This document shows positions 60,008 through 64,000 of a stretch of 64,000 nucleotides of DNA, piece after piece. Numbering within the stretch: the stretch's first letter is position 1; every line of letters begins with the position of its first letter. The notes beneath the pieces are model-generated. The model made no database searches. It had not been told where the DNA came from and saw only the letters and a list, made by a program, of their open reading frames with translations. The position numbers were made by a program, and so were the translations under genes. Source of the DNA: Corynebacterium atypicum (GTDB taxonomy: Bacteria > Actinomycetota > Actinomycetes > Mycobacteriales > Mycobacteriaceae); NCBI RefSeq assembly GCF_000732945.1, contig NZ_CP008944.1, positions 584,506 to 648,505 of the forward strand, given 5' to 3'.

Positions 60008-61057
60008 AGTATCTCAGCGCCAGCCCGCAACCAAAGAGCAGCCAGCGAAAACGATGCACCGATCCGGAGCTTTCCAAACACCGCAGGCGCGGCGCAAGTA
60101 TTGGATCATCTTAGGCATCGCTTCGGTGCTTGCCGTAGGATTCGCCTTCGGGCTCCTGGCGTATAAGAACCCCATCCCCATCGATGACCCGCGCTTCTGG
60201 ATTATTGCGAAGCGGCGCGCAGTCGCAGTCACCGCGATGGCTATCGTCGCCGTCAGCCAGGGCTTTGCGACGGTCGCTTTCCAGACGGTGACCAACAACC
60301 GCATCATCACGCCGTCAATCATGGGCTTCGAATCGCTCTACACGTTGATCCACACCAGTACGGTGTTCTTCTTTGGGGTGGCCGGGCTGACGGCCGGTTA
60401 CTCGCTAGGTAACTTCACGTTGCAACTGGTGATCATGGTTGGCCTCTGTTTGGTGCTGTACGGCTGGCTTTTAACCGGCAAACACGCCAATATCCACGTC
60501 ATGTTGCTCGTGGGCATTGTGATCGGCGGGGGGGGCTGGGCTCGTTGGCGACGTTCATGCAGCGGCTGCTGACTCCCAGCGAGTTCGATGTGCTCACGGC
60601 CCGCTTGTTCGGCTCGGTGAATAACGCTGACCCGTCGTACTTCCCGGTGGCCGTGCCTCTCGTTGCCGTGGGCGCGATCCTTCTCTGGCTGCGTTCAAGG
60701 AAGTTGAACGTGATTGCTCTGGGCCGGGCGCAGGCGACCAATCTAGGCGTGCGCTACCGGACCAACGCTATCGCGACTCTGATCCTGGTTTCAGTGCTCA
60801 TTGCAGTGTCTACTGCGCTGGTGGGCCCGATGACCTTCCTCGGTTTTCTGGTGGCTACGTTGGCGTACCAGTTCGCCGATACCTACGATCATCGCTTTAT
60901 CTTCCCGATGGCGGCGGTCCTTGGTTTTGTGGTGCTGACCGGGGCGTACTTCCTGATGAATCACGTCTTTTACGCGCAAGGCGTGGTCTCAGTCATCATC
61001 GAACTCGTCGGAGGCACCATGTTCCTCATCGTGATCCTTAGGAAAGGTCGACTGTGA
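60000..61057 (+). pseudogene. second FecCD-type permease, frameshifted at a run of eight G
   Basis: The 5' frame (60000-60572) reads KYWIILGIASVLAVGFAFG, AVTAMAIVAVSQGFATVAFQ and NRIITPSIMGFESLYTLIH, then reaches GGGGGGGG (60528-60535) and runs into nonsense (WARWRRSCSGC). The neighbouring frame continues the family exactly: LGSLATFMQRLLTPSEFD ... VGPMTFLGFLVATLAYQFAD to 61057. Adding one G restores a ~352-aa permease. Could be decay, homopolymer sequencing error or length variation. The ATPase gene begins 4 bases before its stop. Confidence 0.8.
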
Positions 61058-61809
61058 TCAAGCTGAGTGGCGTCAAGAAGCAATACAACAGTGAGGTGTC
61101 GATCGGGCCGGTCGACCTCGAGATCCCCGTGGGAGGGATTACGGCGCTTATCGGTCCTAACGGAGCGGGCAAGTCGACGTTGCTCACAATGATCGGCCGG
61201 CTGCTCGACATGGATGAAGGGCAAATCGAGGTCGCCCAGTACGACGTGACGACGACGAAGTCGCGCGACTTGGCGAAAATCATCTCCGTTTTGCGCCAGG
61301 AAAATCACTTCATTACGAAGCTGACGGTACGTCAGCTCGTTGGGTTCGGCCGGTTCCCGTACTCGCACGGCCGGTTGACCGTCGATGATGAAGAGATCAT
61401 TGACCGCTACATCGAGTTCCTTCATCTGAGCGACTTGCGGGACCGCTATCTGGAGCAGCTCTCTGGCGGCCAGCGGCAACGGGCGTATGTGGCAATGGTG
61501 CTCTGTCAGGAGACGGGGTACGTGCTGCTGGACGAGCCGCTCAATAACCTCGACATCGCCCATTCGGTTCAGATGATGCGTCACCTACACAAGGCGGCAC
61601 GAGAATTTGAGCGCACGATCATCATCGTCTTGCACGACATCAACTTCGCAGCGCGCTACGCCGATTACGTCTGTGCCGTCAAGGATGGGCAGATCGTTGA
61701 TTTTGGCGGCGTCGGCAAGGTGATGACCTCGGACAATCTGACTGAGATATTTGGGACGCCGATCCAAGTAATCGACGGCCCTGATGGCCTGCTCGCCTGC
61801 TACCACTAA
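61054..61809 (+). CDS. iron-siderophore ABC transporter ATP-binding protein
   Basis: ATPase of the FepC/FhuC group. Walker A GPNGAGKST, Q-loop LRQENHFI, signature QLSGGQRQRAYVAM, Walker B YVLLDEPLNNLD and the switch His in VLHDINFAARY are all intact. 251 aa. GTG 61054 overlaps the permease stop by 4 bases, so the cluster is one operon. The presence of an intact ATPase beside a frameshifted permease is unusual. Confidence 0.93.
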   Translation: MIKLSGVKKQYNSEVSIGPVDLEIPVGGITALIGPNGAGKSTLLTMIGRLLDMDEGQIEVAQYDVTTTKSRDLAKIISVLRQENHFITKLTVRQLVGFGRFPYSHGRLTVDDEEIIDRYIEFLHLSDLRDRYLEQLSGGQRQRAYVAMVLCQETGYVLLDEPLNNLDIAHSVQMMRHLHKAAREFERTIIIVLHDINFAARYADYVCAVKDGQIVDFGGVGKVMTSDNLTEIFGTPIQVIDGPDGLLACYH

Positions 61810-62459
61810 GCCAGCCGGGCGAGCCCTAAAAGCCGTCCACCAGGGGGGAAAGATGCCATTTCCCGCCGGGCCCGTAAGCGATCTCGCTGGCGCCGCAAGC
61901 GGCGGGGTGGATGGGTGAGAGCGGTGCAGTGCCGCAGGCGGATGGTCGAGTACCTCGACGGTGAAATGGTTGTCGGCCTGTCGACTTGCTGCAATGACTG
62001 CGGTGGTTTTCGTGAGCACGCTGATGTCTTCCCCCAGACATCGTTGAGCGAACGAACAGCTTCCGTGAGAAAAACGTTGCGAACAATCGGGTTGCCGAGC
62101 TAACCATCAGCGATGACCTCCAAGCAGGGGTAAAACGCTGGGCTTGATTCCGGACCGAAACGATCACTGGCGACGCCCTGAAGGCAAGCGAGCCGAAGGG
62201 GGAGAAGGCCTTCACGTGCGTCGGAGGCTCGGCGGCGGCGGTCCGGTGCGCGCTGCCATGGTTGACTCTTTTGGTAGCGCCATTGACAACCGCAGGCGGT
62301 GTCCGCTCCGTGGCTGGAATCGCATAAAAGCCACCCTGAACTGGCGGTTTGGCAAGTATGAATGGGTGGGTTAGATTGGTGTCTCGTCGCCGCGAGCGAG
62401 CTTCCTGGCCGGATGGCACAGGGGTCGCGGGCGGTGACGGCCGGAGGGTTTGACTCGTG
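61810..62459. other. 650-base stretch without a supportable gene, before the rRNA operon
   Basis: Several open frames cross this area on both strands, but none has a start signal or family resemblance. Minus-strand segments such as ADNHFTVEVLDHPPAALHRS at about 61900-62000 are suggestive of an old coding remnant. It has fewer coding signatures than the rest of the window. Confidence 0.4.
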
Positions 62460-62488
62460 TTGACTTTTTGTTAGCCGGCGGTTAAGCT
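62460..62488 (+). promoter_or_regulatory. rRNA operon promoter
   Basis: TTGACT (62460-62465), 17 bases, TAAGCT (62483-62488), about 300 bases before the 16S gene. The T-rich leader that follows (to 62792), including a boxA-like GCTCTT element near 62615, is typical of rrn leaders. Confidence 0.7.
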
Positions 62489-62792
62489 TTAGGGCCTGCG
62501 CTTCTTCCAGGGCCGCCCGTAGGGTGGTTGATGGTGGAGGGTGTGTTGTGTGAGAACTCGATAGTGTGTTGATGTACTTTTTGTGTGTCTTGTGGTGGTT
62601 GTTGTCTGCTGCGCGCTCTTGTTTGTTTGGGGTGTGTGGTGGGTGTGTGCCGGTTGGCCCGTTTTTGGGTGTTGGCTGGTGCTGACTGCTTTTGGATGCA
62701 TTTTTTTTGTTCATCTTTTGAGTTTATTTTTGTCAGTATTTTTTGTGTGTCAGGTGTCAGGCTTTGTGCTTGGTTTTTCTGATTGGATTTTC

Positions 62793-64000
<1,208 letters not shown>

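Overview
The window is chromosomal DNA of a high-GC actinobacterium, almost certainly a Corynebacterium. The left half keeps the gene order of the Mycobacterium tuberculosis Rv3235-Rv3193 neighbourhood and its corynebacterial equivalent: aroA, sigH, rshA, a WhiB1-type regulator, rhlE, the AdnAB helicase-nucleases, uvrD2 and the UPF0182 protein. A corynebacterial prfB-ftsE-ftsX-smpB-ssrA block, DtxR-box-like iron sites and an actinobacterial 16S rRNA gene agree with this. Many genes start directly at a GTG or ATG lying 7-8 bases after a TANNNT -10 box, which suggests abundant leaderless transcription. The species cannot be named from this sequence alone.

Layout. (1) 43-5750: an Rv3235-family protein, a HAD-like hydrolase, a DUF6912 protein, rsgA and aroA, an SRAP DNA-protein-crosslink sensor divergent from aroA, then sigH and its anti-sigma factor rshA. 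(2) 5791-12146: ribosomal protein bL37, a WhiB1/WhcE regulator, envelope-associated proteins of unknown role, the DEAD-box helicase rhlE, and DUF3107, DUF3152 and TIGR02569 proteins. (3) 12150-22759: a repair-heavy run with adnA-adnB, a TrkA-type potassium channel, nudC and uvrD2. (4) 22698-31634: a frameshifted Rv3196-like gene, metallopeptidases, a PDZ/Lon-like protease, a lipoprotein and the large UPF0182 membrane protein. An initiator tRNA follows.

(5) 33247-44781 is the main accessory region. It looks like a homoprotocatechuate (3,4-dihydroxyphenylacetate) meta-cleavage cluster. A class A flavoprotein hydroxylase and an MFS permease point left. To the right lie an FAH-RraA fusion, a GntR/FCD regulator, HpaE, HpaD, HpaH, HpaI and a succinate-semialdehyde dehydrogenase. 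Together they would take an imported hydroxyphenylacetate-like compound to pyruvate and succinate. A near-palindromic GntR-type operator overlaps a good promoter in the divergent gap. No hpaBC and no hpaF are visible; the flavoprotein and the RraA domain may stand in for them.

(6) 44914-54175: ribokinase, an asparaginase lipoprotein, a secreted serine protease whose catalytic Asp is replaced by Asn, hisN and a paralogue, prfB, ftsEX, smpB and a DUF488 protein. (7) 54203-57614: an abgT pseudogene with two lesions, the tmRNA gene, and a small decayed element that appears to be two copies of a unit made of a short membrane peptide plus a helix-turn-helix protein. (8) 57683-61809: a DtxR-type-regulated siderophore ABC importer whose second permease is broken at a run of eight G. 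(9) 62460-64000: an rRNA operon promoter, leader and the first ~1.2 kb of 16S rRNA.

Several frames are broken by single-base indels, some in homopolymers, so sequencing error should be weighed against real decay. The premature stop in abgT is a substitution and cannot be explained by homopolymer error.
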